From NCBI GenBank assembly GCA_005882525.1, contig VBGO01000120.1, positions 1 through 17,566 on the forward strand: a DNA stretch of 17,566 bases. The letters are read 5' to 3'. The number at the start of each line of letters is the position of its first letter. Positions within the stretch are counted from its first letter, which is position 1. The notes under the pieces were generated by a model. It saw only the letters and a program-made list of their open reading frames with translations, searched no databases and was not told where the DNA came from. Below, one piece after another: positions 7,148 through 16,300 of the stretch. The position numbers were made by a program, and so were the translations under genes. The DNA comes from Chloroflexota bacterium. GTDB taxonomy: Bacteria; Chloroflexota; Dormibacteria; CF-121.

Positions 7148-9240
7148 CGGCAATCGGCGCGGCTACGTGCGCAGTACTGCTCTATGTATCGAAGTACAAG
7201 AACTTCTATTACGACGAGTGGGATTTCATTTCGGGCGCCCGCACCTGGGATCTGAAGGTCTTCTTTCTAGCCCACAACGAGCATTGGTCGACCATCCCGA
7301 TCCTATTGTGGAAGGGGCTGTTTGCCGTGTTTGGGATCCGGAGCCACCTACCCTTCGAGGCTGCCCTTCTATTGACGCACTTGGCGGCAGTTCTATTGCT
7401 CTTCACCCTGATCCGCCGCCGTTCCGGTGATGTCCCGGCCTTCGCCGCTGCCCTCATCCTGCTCCTTCTTGGGAGTGGCGCCACAAACATCGTGTGGGCG
7501 TTTCAGGTCGGTTTCGTCGGCTCGGTCGTGTTCGGTCTGCTGGCGATGATCCTGCTCGACGGTAAACCGGCGTTCCCTCAACGCATAAGTTCCGTCGCCA
7601 TCGCGTTGCTCGGTTCCCTGATGTGTTCTGGCGTCGGACTAGCGTTCATGGTCGCAGTCGGCGTAGAGCTGCTGCTTGATTCTGGTCGGCGACGATTTCT
7701 GGTTTCGCTCGTGCCCCCTGCCCTTGCTTTTGCGATCTGGTTCGTGATTTTCGGCGCTGGCATACCCGGGACACCGGGCGCGCCATGCCCAACGTGTGCG
7801 TCGACAGGCTTCGGCGCGGACATCTACAAGGGCTCTATCGGAGTTGGTTATCTGCTGAGCGTTGTCAGCTTCGTTGCCTACGGGCTCGCGGCGGCAGCAT
7901 CTGGGATCGTCGGGATGGCAAGTGTTTCGGCTTTGGTAGTCACAGTGCTTGCCGGTGCCGTGGTCATTCATTTCCTGCGCCAGCAAAAGGTCGAAAGCTG
8001 GGATATCGGGATGCTGGCTGGCGCCGCTTTTTGGTTCGGGATCGTCGGTCTCGGACGCGGACGCGGCGGCGCCGAGACTGCGGCCGACCCTCATTACCTG
8101 TATGTCGGGGCTGTCTTTCTCTTGCCAATACTGGCCGACGCAGTCAGTAGTCTTTCGTGGCTGGGCTTGGCGCGGCCAGTCCTCGCGACAGGGCTGGCGG
8201 TGGCGTTACTGGGCAATTCAGCGCTTCTGACAGATGCGGCGCTGAATCAGATCGACCTAATGCGCACAGAAGACGCCGAGCTACAAACAGTCGCGGCGTT
8301 CCGGGGGTCTCCGGACATGGCAGTAGATCGGGCAATTGATCCGATCATCATGCCGCAACTAACGCCGCGAGCCTTTTTTGCCGCTGTTGACGAACTTGGA
8401 TCTCCAGTGCCGCCCGCGAGTCTCAACACACTACGCGACCTGGCACCCGATGACGTCGACAAGACCATGGACAACCTGTTCGGTGGAGCTTTGACTGTAC
8501 GAACGGACGACTCGCGGTCCACGCTCGGCATGCTCTGCCAGGGCTTCGACTCTTCAGCGGGGGTTACGTTGACGCTCCACGTTCCGGACGATCAGTGGGT
8601 CACGTTGCGCTCGACCAAGGGCGGAGAAGCGTTTCTATTGGAATTGGCCGCTGATATTCCCCAGTGGGTTCACTTGCCCAACGTGGGTCACCGCATTATC
8701 TGGCTACTGCGCTTACAAACGCTTGCGGTCTCGCAGCTCCGGGTGTGCGGAAGCTCGCCCCTGCAGTTCGAACGCGGATCCGATGTCCATATGGGCGAGG
8801 CCGCATTGTTCACGTTCAGCACAGGTTGGTCAGCGGTTGCAGATCCCGCTGCCGCGGGTCGGAAATCTCTTCGGGTATCCGCTGGTGCGCCGAAAACCGG
8901 GGGAGCATTTGGGAGCCAGTTCATTCCTGCTCCCATCGCCTACGACCTCTGGTATCGCGTGAGGGCGTCTAACCCCCAGGGAGTGATGCCGGAAATGACT
9001 CTGACGCTTACGGATGTCACCGCCAATGTGTATGCGGCTTCGAGAACAGTCGCCCCGAGGGAAGTTGGGCCCAATTACGCCTGGCTCTTGGTCAGTTCGC
9101 ACTTTGCTCCCCTAAGCGGACACCTGATGAGGTTTCAGGCCAACCTCGCGGCCAGCCCGAGTACGGACTGGTACATCGATCAGGCGATGATGGTGCCGAG
9201 TGGTTCAGTGCCGATTAACCCGTCCTCTCCACCACAATGA
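7051..9240 (+). CDS. Polytopic membrane protein with extracytoplasmic beta-rich C-terminal half
   Basis: Function unknown, with a layout suggesting a GT-C-like membrane enzyme or glycan-handling protein. A basic 25-residue N-terminus leads to a first helix (about 26-46), then a loop with YYDEWDF (53-59) placed like the acidic first loop of GT39/GT-C enzymes, and NEHWSTIP (76-83). Around ten hydrophobic segments run to about residue 395. ADPHYLYVGAVFLLP (345-359) resembles the RY-type motif near the end of some GT-C cores. A CPTC pair (246-249) lies in a loop. The last ~330 residues are soluble and beta-rich; about 590-720 read like a jelly-roll/CBM ending SPSTDWYIDQAMMVP. The ATG lies 97 nt inside the preceding gene. 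No in-frame ATG, GTG or TTG occurs between it and the end of the first helix, so the long overlap appears real. It ends in an ATGA overlap with the next gene. Confidence 0.7.
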   Translation: MDRLHGVPPSGRDETDRRRLRDVRCSWLFPILTAIGAATCAVLLYVSKYKNFYYDEWDFISGARTWDLKVFFLAHNEHWSTIPILLWKGLFAVFGIRSHLPFEAALLLTHLAAVLLLFTLIRRRSGDVPAFAAALILLLLGSGATNIVWAFQVGFVGSVVFGLLAMILLDGKPAFPQRISSVAIALLGSLMCSGVGLAFMVAVGVELLLDSGRRRFLVSLVPPALAFAIWFVIFGAGIPGTPGAPCPTCASTGFGADIYKGSIGVGYLLSVVSFVAYGLAAAASGIVGMASVSALVVTVLAGAVVIHFLRQQKVESWDIGMLAGAAFWFGIVGLGRGRGGAETAADPHYLYVGAVFLLPILADAVSSLSWLGLARPVLATGLAVALLGNSALLTDAALNQIDLMRTEDAELQTVAAFRGSPDMAVDRAIDPIIMPQLTPRAFFAAVDELGSPVPPASLNTLRDLAPDDVDKTMDNLFGGALTVRTDDSRSTLGMLCQGFDSSAGVTLTLHVPDDQWVTLRSTKGGEAFLLELAADIPQWVHLPNVGHRIIWLLRLQTLAVSQLRVCGSSPLQFERGSDVHMGEAALFTFSTGWSAVADPAAAGRKSLRVSAGAPKTGGAFGSQFIPAPIAYDLWYRVRASNPQGVMPEMTLTLTDVTANVYAASRTVAPREVGPNYAWLLVSSHFAPLSGHLMRFQANLAASPSTDWYIDQAMMVPSGSVPINPSSPPQ

Positions 9241-9848
9241 GACGATTCCCGCACATGCATCCGGTAGTCCGTGTCCTCACGGCTGGAGTCGCCGCGGTCT
9301 GCTCGATTCTCTTGACTGGCGCGGCACCAGCTGCGGTTGCACTCTGGGAGCTGCCAGCTGCCTCGCCGGGTGCCCCGCATCTCAGCTTGAATGTCGCAAC
9401 CGGACCTCCTGGCACGCGAGTCGTGGTGACAGGAACTGACTTTCCGCCTCTGGAAATCGCAGCCATCTACATCGATCTCCCTGATCCGTACGTTGGCCAG
9501 CCTGGCCCGCGAACCGACGATCAAGGCCGATTCAGTTTCGGCTTCGCTACACCGGGTTCTGACTTCGATCCGTCAGGTCGCATCCAGCCCGCCGCACCCG
9601 GACCGCACCAGATATGTGCGGACACTGGATATCCAAACGCCCATCAGCCCGTTGCCGCCAAAGCATGCGCCCAGTTCGTTGTGCAGGTCGGAGTCTCGTC
9701 CACACCCTCGGTGTCGCCTAGCCAGAATCCAGCCCAGCCATCTCGACAAACTGTCGATGCACGCCTGCTTGGACTTTCGGCCGGTGCTTTTGTCTTACTT
9801 GTGGCACTAGCAGTGGGAATCATTTACGCCGTCCGCCGGTCTTCATAG
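9237..9848 (+). CDS. Small secreted TIG/IPT-like protein with C-terminal membrane anchor
   Basis: An N-terminal signal sequence (basic MRRF..., hydrophobic to about residue 34) is followed by one immunoglobulin-like domain at about 48-150. That domain carries LSLNVATGPPGTRVVVTGTDFPP, the PGT-V-V-GT-F-P pattern of TIG/IPT-like folds. Cys127 and Cys144 could form a disulfide. A Ser/Pro/Gln-rich linker (about 153-175) leads to a single C-terminal helix (177-198) with a short basic tail, so the domain should sit outside the cell, tethered to the membrane. No catalytic motif is visible. As last gene of the plus-strand run (ATGA overlap with the gene before), it may be a scaffold or glycan-binding partner of the membrane glycosyltransferases. 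That role is inferred from context only. Confidence 0.7.
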   Translation: MRRFPHMHPVVRVLTAGVAAVCSILLTGAAPAAVALWELPAASPGAPHLSLNVATGPPGTRVVVTGTDFPPLEIAAIYIDLPDPYVGQPGPRTDDQGRFSFGFATPGSDFDPSGRIQPAAPGPHQICADTGYPNAHQPVAAKACAQFVVQVGVSSTPSVSPSQNPAQPSRQTVDARLLGLSAGAFVLLVALAVGIIYAVRRSS

Positions 9849-9907
9849 CGAGTCAGACCCGCTCACATCCGACGTCAACCGGCTGTACCGAGTGGAATCG
9901 GCTTGAG

Positions 9908-9942
9908 GAACTTCACACAGCGGGCGTAGCTGTGCAAGGTTC
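9908..9942. terminator. Candidate terminator hairpin between convergent genes
   Basis: CACAGC (9916-9921) pairs with GCTGTG (9929-9934) around a 7-nt loop. After a short internal mismatch, GAAC (9908-9911) pairs with GTTC (9939-9942), with one A-U and one G-U pair beside it. A T-rich TTCTTCTT follows on the plus side. It lies in the 142-bp gap between two convergent stop codons (9848 and 9991), where a terminator is expected. The imperfect stem and interrupted T-run keep confidence moderate. The rest of the gap shows nothing else I can support. Confidence 0.45.
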
Positions 9943-9990
9943 TTCTTGATTCGGCGGACGTTTTTAGATCGCGCAGGAGGGAGCGCCGCC

Positions 9991-11901
9991 TTAAGGTACG
10001 AGGAGGTTTCGGTACATGGTGATGGGCCCGAAATCACGCACCTTTACCATGGACGTCTGACTATCCAGGTATTTAAAGGAGCCCCAGTCCAGTTCGTGGG
10101 CGAGAAGTACGTACTTGACCCCGAGAGATGCGAGATCGGGCGCCCATTGAGCGTTTGCACCAGCCGCCACTAGCCCATCGACCGTCGCCTGGTCCCGCGT
10201 GACCGGGCCTTCGACACCCGGAACCTCGGGATTCATGCTTCTCAGGATTGGCACCGAGAAAAACATCGGCGCCGGCGGCGCAACGACTGAGTTCTGGTTG
10301 CGGACAAAGGAGTAACTCATGTATTCGTGCCACGGTAGAAAGAGTGTCCGTCCAGGACGTGGGTCGGATGACAGTGCTGCGTCGGCTGCGTACCAACCCG
10401 AGGGGTATGAGGACGGTTTGATCTCGCCATGCATGCCAAAGAGCAGCCCGTTGCCGTAGTACAGGGGTACCGCGAGAACGACCGCGCTCAGCACCGCCGC
10501 GACCCACTCTGTGGGGAGCCGCGGGCGTTTCAACACCCTTAAGCGGGTGGCCATCGCCTCGGCGCCCATGCTCGCGAGCTGGCTGTAGATCAAAGCCAAC
10601 ATGGCGGCCCATTTGCCGGCGTCCCGCATGCCCCGGTAGATGGTGAGATGGGAGTCGAGCCAGCTGACGATCGGTGCTGTAACAGGGCTTGAGACCCCCA
10701 TTTCCAGAACCAGGGCGGCCAGCGCCGCGAGCGCTAGACCGATCGCGAGCGGGCGCAGTCCCTTGTTTTGTCGAACCGCGGCTACGATTCCAACTCCACA
10801 CCCCACAAGGATCACCGCCAGAAACGCCGGCCAGATTGGCACGAACGACTTCATTGATGTGAAACGGCCTGTCGCCTCAGCCCAGAAGCCGTAGAGGCCA
10901 AGCAAATTTGGCACCAGGCCCAACTGAGGATCCGGTATCGCGCTGTACGCGGCCAGATCGGCAGCGCTGGTGTTTGAGATCACGGAAGCCTCAGAACCGG
11001 AGCCGGCCAGGATCGCCGGCCAGCCTGGCACGAAGGACTTCATTGATGTGAACCGGCCCGTGGCTTCAGCCCAGAAGCCGTAGAGCCCAAGCAAATTGGT
11101 CACCAGACCCAACTGAGGATCCGGTATCGCGCTGTACGCGGCCAGATCGCCAGCGCTGGTGCTTGATATCACTGAAGCCTCAGAACCAGAGCCGGCGAGG
11201 ATTGGGATGGTCCAATACGCCGTGGCCGCAAACAAGCAAACCGCCGCGACCGCAAGGCTGGGCAGCTGACGACGGAGGTAGGCCATCCGTCCTGCGCCCG
11301 CGCAGACGAAATAGGACAGGAATAGGGAGGCCCAAATCAGCAAGCCCACCAATGTCAGATGGATCGCCAAGGCGCCGACCAGGGCGAGTGAGAGCGCCGC
11401 CCAAACCGCATTAATGCTATGGGGCTGCTCGAGAACCTTTCGGATCCGCGCCAGGCACCAGGGCAGCACGGCATACCCGGCCAGAAGGAACCACTGGCCG
11501 TAATGGAGGCGTCCAAACACGAAGGGATTTACTGAGTAAATCGCCGCTGCCGCTGCCTTTGGAATGAATGAAGTTGCGGGTGCGGCGGAATAGGACGTGA
11601 ACGCCGCCCCAAATAGGATCGCAAGCAAGAGCAGCTTGCCGGCGGCTTCGCCACCGATGGCCTTGGATATGAGGGCGAGCAGGAGCTCAAACGGCGCCGA
11701 ACTCGACAGTTCAGATGGAAAGGGGAGGTTTCGCGGTCCTGGCCAATCGGTCCCGAACAAGTATCCGTGCGAGAGCCAAGGACTCGCGATCGACAACGTT
11801 AGGAACGCCGCCCATAGAAGTCCCGGCACGGGTTCCTTTGTCAAGCCAGATGGCGCGAGGCGTAGTGAAAATCGCCTAGGCGGCCCGGAGCGCAACGCCA
11901 T
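9991..11901 (-). CDS. AftD/YfhO-like GT-C membrane glycosyltransferase with internal 63-aa duplication
   Basis: Polytopic membrane protein related to the AftD/YfhO type of GT-C glycosyltransferases. The first helix (about 27-44) is followed by the loop GYLFGTDWPGPRN (46-58), with D52 where the family's acidic residue lies. IYSVNPFVFGRLHYGQW (121-137) matches the conserved NP...GQ segment, and AYWTIP (228-233) the family's YW-P motif ahead of a long outer loop. That loop holds two copies of a 63-residue unit (235-297 and 298-360). The C-terminal ~150 residues are soluble and include SLGVKYVLL, a usual closing motif. It shares AYW..P and NP motifs with the 1013-residue protein at 13386. The ATG start has AAGG about 14 nt upstream. 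It is transcribed divergently from the flippase and convergently with the long operon. Likely role is sugar transfer on the outer face; substrate unknown. Confidence 0.75.
   Translation of the reverse strand: MALRSGPPRRFSLRLAPSGLTKEPVPGLLWAAFLTLSIASPWLSHGYLFGTDWPGPRNLPFPSELSSSAPFELLLALISKAIGGEAAGKLLLLAILFGAAFTSYSAAPATSFIPKAAAAAIYSVNPFVFGRLHYGQWFLLAGYAVLPWCLARIRKVLEQPHSINAVWAALSLALVGALAIHLTLVGLLIWASLFLSYFVCAGAGRMAYLRRQLPSLAVAAVCLFAATAYWTIPILAGSGSEASVISSTSAGDLAAYSAIPDPQLGLVTNLLGLYGFWAEATGRFTSMKSFVPGWPAILAGSGSEASVISNTSAADLAAYSAIPDPQLGLVPNLLGLYGFWAEATGRFTSMKSFVPIWPAFLAVILVGCGVGIVAAVRQNKGLRPLAIGLALAALAALVLEMGVSSPVTAPIVSWLDSHLTIYRGMRDAGKWAAMLALIYSQLASMGAEAMATRLRVLKRPRLPTEWVAAVLSAVVLAVPLYYGNGLLFGMHGEIKPSSYPSGWYAADAALSSDPRPGRTLFLPWHEYMSYSFVRNQNSVVAPPAPMFFSVPILRSMNPEVPGVEGPVTRDQATVDGLVAAGANAQWAPDLASLGVKYVLLAHELDWGSFKYLDSQTSMVKVRDFGPITMYRNLLVP
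10822..11199. repeat. In-frame tandem direct duplication, 2 x 189 bp
   Basis: Two adjacent 189-bp units (11011-11199 and 10822-11010 on the plus strand) differ at about 17 bases by eye, roughly 91% identical. They encode two 63-residue units with five substitutions (S/N, G/A, T/P, G/I, I/F). Most base differences are synonymous. Each unit starts LAGSGSEASVIS and contains IPDPQLGLV, LLGLYGFWAEATGRF and TSMKSFVP. WPAI-LA at the first junction and WPAF-LA at the end of copy two are short similarities that could have guided unequal recombination. The reading frame stays open throughout. Confidence 0.95.
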
Positions 11902-11929
11902 ATAGTATTCGCTCGACCTTCAGGCGGCG
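11902..11929. promoter_or_regulatory. 28-bp divergent intergenic region
   Basis: This is the whole gap between the ATG of the minus-strand GT-C gene (11901) and the ATG of the plus-strand flippase (11930). A TATAGT at 11901-11906 could be a plus-strand -10 element about 24 nt ahead of the flippase ATG, but I see no matching -35. The minus-strand promoter would have to lie inside the flippase 5' coding region. The flippase has no strong Shine-Dalgarno; the minus gene has AAGG at a long distance. Confidence 0.3.
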
Positions 11930-13288
11930 ATGGCCTGCGTGTATGGGCTATTTGGGATTCCCGGGGGGAATGTGAAGGCATTAGTCGCGCCGGCACGCGA
12001 GCGGGATACAGACACTTTCTGGGCGTTGCTTCGAACCGACCGAGTGGTGCTCGACAACTTCATCGTTGGAGCTGGCACTCTTGTCGCAGGCGCGCTTGGC
12101 GTGGCCTTTCAATCGATCGTTTCTCACACTTTGCGACCGACTGACTTCGGTTCCGTCTTCGCGGTGATGAGCGTAATTACGCTGATCGGTCTTCCAGCGA
12201 CTGCCTTCACGCTGCTGATGGCGCGAGAGGCGAGCCGGAGCCGGGCAACCGGCCGATGGGCCAGCAGCCGAGCACTCCTCTGGCAGTGCAACCAAACGTT
12301 GCTCATCCTCGGCGCCGCCATAGGCATTGCAATGTATGTTCTTGCCGGCCCAATTGGCGAACTGATTGGGGCGCCAATTGCAATGTTGCTGGCGGCAGCT
12401 GCGGGAATCCCATTTGCCTTGGCGCTTCCCGTCTTGCTGGGAGAGTTCCAGGGCGAACAGCGATTCGTTGCCTATGCAGCGCTTGCAGTGGGCCAGGCAG
12501 CTTTGAAGTTGGCAGGCGCTGTGTTGGTTGGAGCAATAATCGGGCCCGTCGGCGTGATCGTTGGCGTATCTGGCGCCGCAGCCTTGATCTATGCGATCGG
12601 ACTGCTGCTCCTCCGTCAAGAATTGCGCGCCCGACCGAGGCTATCGTGGTGGCGCCAGTCTTCTCCGTATCTCATGATCGTGGTACCGAGCACGTTGGCT
12701 CTGGCTGCGCTTCTGAACACCGACATCCTGTTTGTCAAACACTTTTTCCCAAGCTCCGACGCCGGCAGGTATGCGGCGGTCGCCGCACTGGGGCGCGCGA
12801 TCTTCTGGGCCTCGAGTGGAGTGGCGACGGTTCTCTTTCCCAAAGTCGTGTTCCGCGGCGCTAAGGGCCTGGGCACCTCGCGCCTGGTCGGTTTATCTCT
12901 TGCGTTGGTTGCCGTTGGAGGTCTGATCGGGATTGTTCTGTTGGCATCAGGATCAAGGTGGCTTTTGACGCTATTTGCGGGTGCCGCCTATGCCGACGCA
13001 GCCACCTACGTGCTGGGTTACTCAATAGGCATGATCCTGCTGGGGTGCGCGGCCGTGCTAATAGCCAGCCTTCAATCCCGAGGCCGACCGCAGTTTTTGG
13101 CGGTGTTGATCCCCCTTGCGGCGGTCGAGCCAGTGCTTCTGACCATGTTTCACGACTCTCTGTGGCAGGTGGTTAAGGCAGTAGATGTCTCAATGGGACT
13201 GGTAGTCGTGGGATTATCCGCTGTGTATTTGGCTCAAAGCCGAGCACCTGCCGTCCGACCGGCCACCATCGACTCCCGTACCAATTGA
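11930..13288 (+). CDS. Wzx/MATE-type oligosaccharide flippase
   Basis: Probable lipid-linked oligosaccharide flippase of the MOP superfamily (polysaccharide biosynthesis protein family). About 12-14 hydrophobic segments span nearly the whole protein after a 40-residue cytosolic start. The first helices, LDNFIVGAGTLVAGALGVAF and SVFAVMSVITLIGLPATAFT, are separated by SHTLRPTDFG, the typical Wzx-like turn (R-x-L-x-P-x-x-F/Y-G). Loop residues LLMAREASR and the mid-protein NTDILFVKHFFPSSDAGRYA are also characteristic: the latter resembles the D-x-x-x-v-k-...-aG-Y-a motif at the start of the second half. The family moves polyprenyl-linked glycans from the inner to the outer leaflet. The ATG at 11930 is used; an in-frame GTG at 11972 right after GGGGGGAA is an alternative. 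The next gene is an AftD-like enzyme 97 bp downstream, which could act on the flipped product. Confidence 0.85.
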   Translation: MACVYGLFGIPGGNVKALVAPARERDTDTFWALLRTDRVVLDNFIVGAGTLVAGALGVAFQSIVSHTLRPTDFGSVFAVMSVITLIGLPATAFTLLMAREASRSRATGRWASSRALLWQCNQTLLILGAAIGIAMYVLAGPIGELIGAPIAMLLAAAAGIPFALALPVLLGEFQGEQRFVAYAALAVGQAALKLAGAVLVGAIIGPVGVIVGVSGAAALIYAIGLLLLRQELRARPRLSWWRQSSPYLMIVVPSTLALAALLNTDILFVKHFFPSSDAGRYAAVAALGRAIFWASSGVATVLFPKVVFRGAKGLGTSRLVGLSLALVAVGGLIGIVLLASGSRWLLTLFAGAAYADAATYVLGYSIGMILLGCAAVLIASLQSRGRPQFLAVLIPLAAVEPVLLTMFHDSLWQVVKAVDVSMGLVVVGLSAVYLAQSRAPAVRPATIDSRTN

Positions 13289-13385
13289 ATTACTGCGCTG
13301 TTTTCGCGATCAGCGAGGGGGCGCTTGCTGGCGTAGTGGCGATGCTACATAAGTCAGTCCTTGAATATTCTCCACCCAAGAGCGG
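13289..13385. other. 97-bp intergenic gap ahead of AftD-like gene
   Basis: The only sizeable gap between co-directional genes in the window. It contains CAGCGAG/CTTGCTG arms (13311-13317 and 13324-13330) with a 6-nt loop but no T-run, and a weak promoter-like pair, TTGCTG (13325) and TACATA (13346) with a short 15-bp spacer. An independent promoter for the downstream gene is possible but not shown. Confidence 0.25.
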
Positions 13386-16300
13386 ATGCCCCCGTTTGAA
13401 ATCACAATTGTCAAGAGCAAGCGGCGCCACCATAGATCGTTGGCAGAGAGAGTAAAGCCGGTCGGCGGGAGCCTTGGCTCGCGTTGGCTGCAGCCAACGA
13501 GGCGCATTACCGCAATAGTTGGCTGCGCAGCGCTGCTTGGGCTATCAATTTTCACGGATCCCCGTGTCACCGATCGACTCGCCCTGGCCGCCTTAATCGC
13601 ACTTGCGTGCGCGACCTTGGTCGGATGGTTCGAGCTCCTTTTCGAGGCCCGCCTTACCTCTTCGTCGCCGCGCCCAGTCGAATCGATTCAATTCCCGAAT
13701 CTTCAGTGGCGTTTTGTGTTTCTCATAGTGGCGCTGTTGCCCGCCATCGCGGCCCAAACCTGGTTCCGAGAGTCAACGGTCATCGCCGCGGGGGACATAA
13801 CACTTCCTATCGGAACAGCCTGGGTCAATCACATATTTGACGCATGGGTCTGGTCAGGATCCAATTTGGGCGGTCCGGGAGCATTGCAGTTGCAGCTCCC
13901 GTGGGCCGTGATCGTAAAGACCGTCACTATCCTGGGCGGGTCCGAAGGTCTGGCACAGCGCTTGTGGCTGACCCTTCTGTTCGTTGGGGTCGGCTTGAGT
14001 GGCGCCTTACTCGCGCGCACAATCGGGCTGCACCCGATTGGTGGCCTGGTTGCTGGGGTCCTCTACGCATTTAACCCATACACCTTGAGCATGGGACTCG
14101 GCACTGTTTACGCCCTGTTCTTGGCGACTGAGATTGCGATTGCGCTTCTAGCGTCAGTCGTTTTTGCGGTCGCTCGTCATCAGATCGGCATTTGGCGAGG
14201 CGCCGTGCTCCTTGGCATCACGACGCCGCTCCTGGGCGTCCTGTTTGGGACGCCACCTCAGTTAGCAATCGGCATCGCAGCATTGCCTTTAGCGGTGGTT
14301 GCTGTCTGGTGGGTTTGGGGACCAAGCGCAGCGAAGCGCGGCCTGTTGGCGCTGCTAATCGGCATCCCGATCACACTTGCTCTGTCTGCCTATTGGATCG
14401 TTCCGGCCGCCATTCAGATTGGCGCCGCTGCAACCGCAAACCTGGCGGGCCTTGACACTTGGAGCTTCGCCGAGGGTCGTGCGACCCTAGCCAACGCCTT
14501 CTGGCTCAATCCTCATTGGCCGTGGGCCGTTCCCGAATACGTTCCGTATGCGTCTAACTATTCTCAGTTTCCCCTAATCGCCCTCATCTACATCTACCCG
14601 GCAATTCTTACGTCCCTGCTGGTGCTGAGGCAATGGACGCTCGGGATCGGCTCAAGGCACTGGAACGAAGGCCTCGCAGTCACCGTCCCGATGTTCAGCA
14701 TCGTCCTTGTTCTTGTCTTTTTCAGCACCGGTACCCGTTTCCCAGCGGGGCCAGTGTTCACCAAGCTATACGGTCTGCCATACGGGTGGCTGTTGCGCGA
14801 GCCAGGCCGATTCTTGGTCTTCAACTGCTTGATCTATTCCTTGCTCGCCGCAGTACTCGTTACCCGTGTAGCAAGCCAGCGCGAGGGAGCCAGTAGTGGC
14901 GTCGGACCCCTCGCCGAGATATGGGCGGGCCTGAAGCGATGGTTGCCGGGGCCAACACGGTCTACATTGACCACGGCACTTCTGTGTGCCTTGGGGCTCA
15001 CCTTGGCCTACCCGTTTCTCACAGGTGCCGTGATCCCGGACACTCGCGTGCCGGCGCCCGGGGAGGTGGGAGGGCCCGGGCCTTTACCGTCTGCGCACGT
15101 AAGCGTTCCCAGTTACTGGACAGAAATGGCGTCGTACCTAAATTCATCTGCTCGCAGGAATGGCTCGGTCCTGGTCCTTCCGCTCGACGACTTCTATCAG
15201 GTGTCTTACACATTCGGCTTCCACGGCTCTGATGTGTTCATCCCCAACCTCATTGACCGACATGTCATCCTTCCGGTTCCCCAAGGCTACTTTCAGGTGA
15301 CGCCAGGTTTGCAGCCGGCCGCTGCGCTCACCGCTGCCTATTTGCGCAATCGGGATTGGACGAGTGCCGCCAAAATGCTCTCAACTCTTGGCGTCTCGTA
15401 CATCTTGGTGCGGGGCGACATTTCGCCGTCGATAGTCGCCCCGGGAGGCGATCTGCCTCAAAACTACGACATAGTCAAAGCCGATCCGTTCGTGACTCCG
15501 GATTACCAGTCGGGACCTCTGAAGCTGTTCGCGACGACCGAAGTCCCACAGTCAGGAACTCGGACGACTCCGAACTTCTGGACAGTGGATACCCCCGCCA
15601 TAGACCCTCATCTCCTCGCATACGTCCCGGATGGATTGCATCTGGTATCACATCATCCGATCCCAGGCGTTCCCGGCCTGACGGTCGGTGGAGGAAAACC
15701 CGTAATCGATGTGGGGCCGCGGTTTTCGGGGCCCCTGGCTGGCCCGGTAGTGGACTGTGACGGCACGCCTGGGCACGTAAGCAGCGTCAGTGGCGGGGTG
15801 ATCCGGACTGATGCTTCGCAGGCTTTTTCCTACCTCAAGATGACGTCCACTTCTGGAATCGCTTGCGTCTCTCAGCCCATCCCATGGAAAGCTGGTCCCA
15901 TCGTGATACAAGCTCTTAGCCGCCACATTCAAGGCGACGTACCTCGGATCTGTGTGATGGAAGAGGGCTTGCGACAGTGTGCCTCGGTACGAAATCTATC
16001 GAACTCTGCGTCTTGGACGACTTACACCGCAACGATCTATCCGGATCCCGGGACATTGTCTCTGACGCTGTACCTGACAGCCGGCGGACCCGGCTTGGAT
16101 TCGATAAACGAATTTGCGAATGTGAGGGTGGTGCCCGTCAGCTTGCAGACGTCCACATTGAAGTCCTCGGACTCGACCGCAAGGCCAAGTCTCATCATTT
16201 CTGAGACCGGATACAGTCGGGACTGGATAGGCCCGGTTGGAGCTGAGCACGTCAAGGTTGACGGAATCTTCAATGGATGGATAACGACACAGGACCCAAG

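Noticed and set aside
10073..10801. 242-codon open frame on the minus strand in another register
   Set aside because: Same strand as, but out of frame with, the 636-residue GT-C gene, whose frame has clear motifs. The alternate frame is low-complexity Arg/Gly-rich.
10822..11199. Possibility that the 189-bp tandem repeat is an assembly artefact or mobile repeat
   Set aside because: The copies differ at about 17 positions, mostly synonymous, and keep the reading frame, which does not fit a duplicated-read artefact. There are no inverted ends or target-site signs of a mobile element.
11981..12619. 212-codon minus-strand open frame opposite the flippase
   Set aside because: Translation is Gln/Asn/His/Cys-rich without order; it is the complement of Leu/Ala/Val codons.
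12256..12864. 202-codon plus-strand open frame inside the flippase gene
   Set aside because: Arg/Cys/Trp-rich translation with no recognisable domain; an alternate-frame shadow of a GC-rich membrane gene.
13311..13330. CAGCGAG/CTTGCTG hairpin after the flippase
   Set aside because: A 7-bp stem with one G-U pair but no T-run on either strand, so not called as a terminator. The weak TTGCTG/TACATA promoter-like pair nearby has too short a spacer to call.
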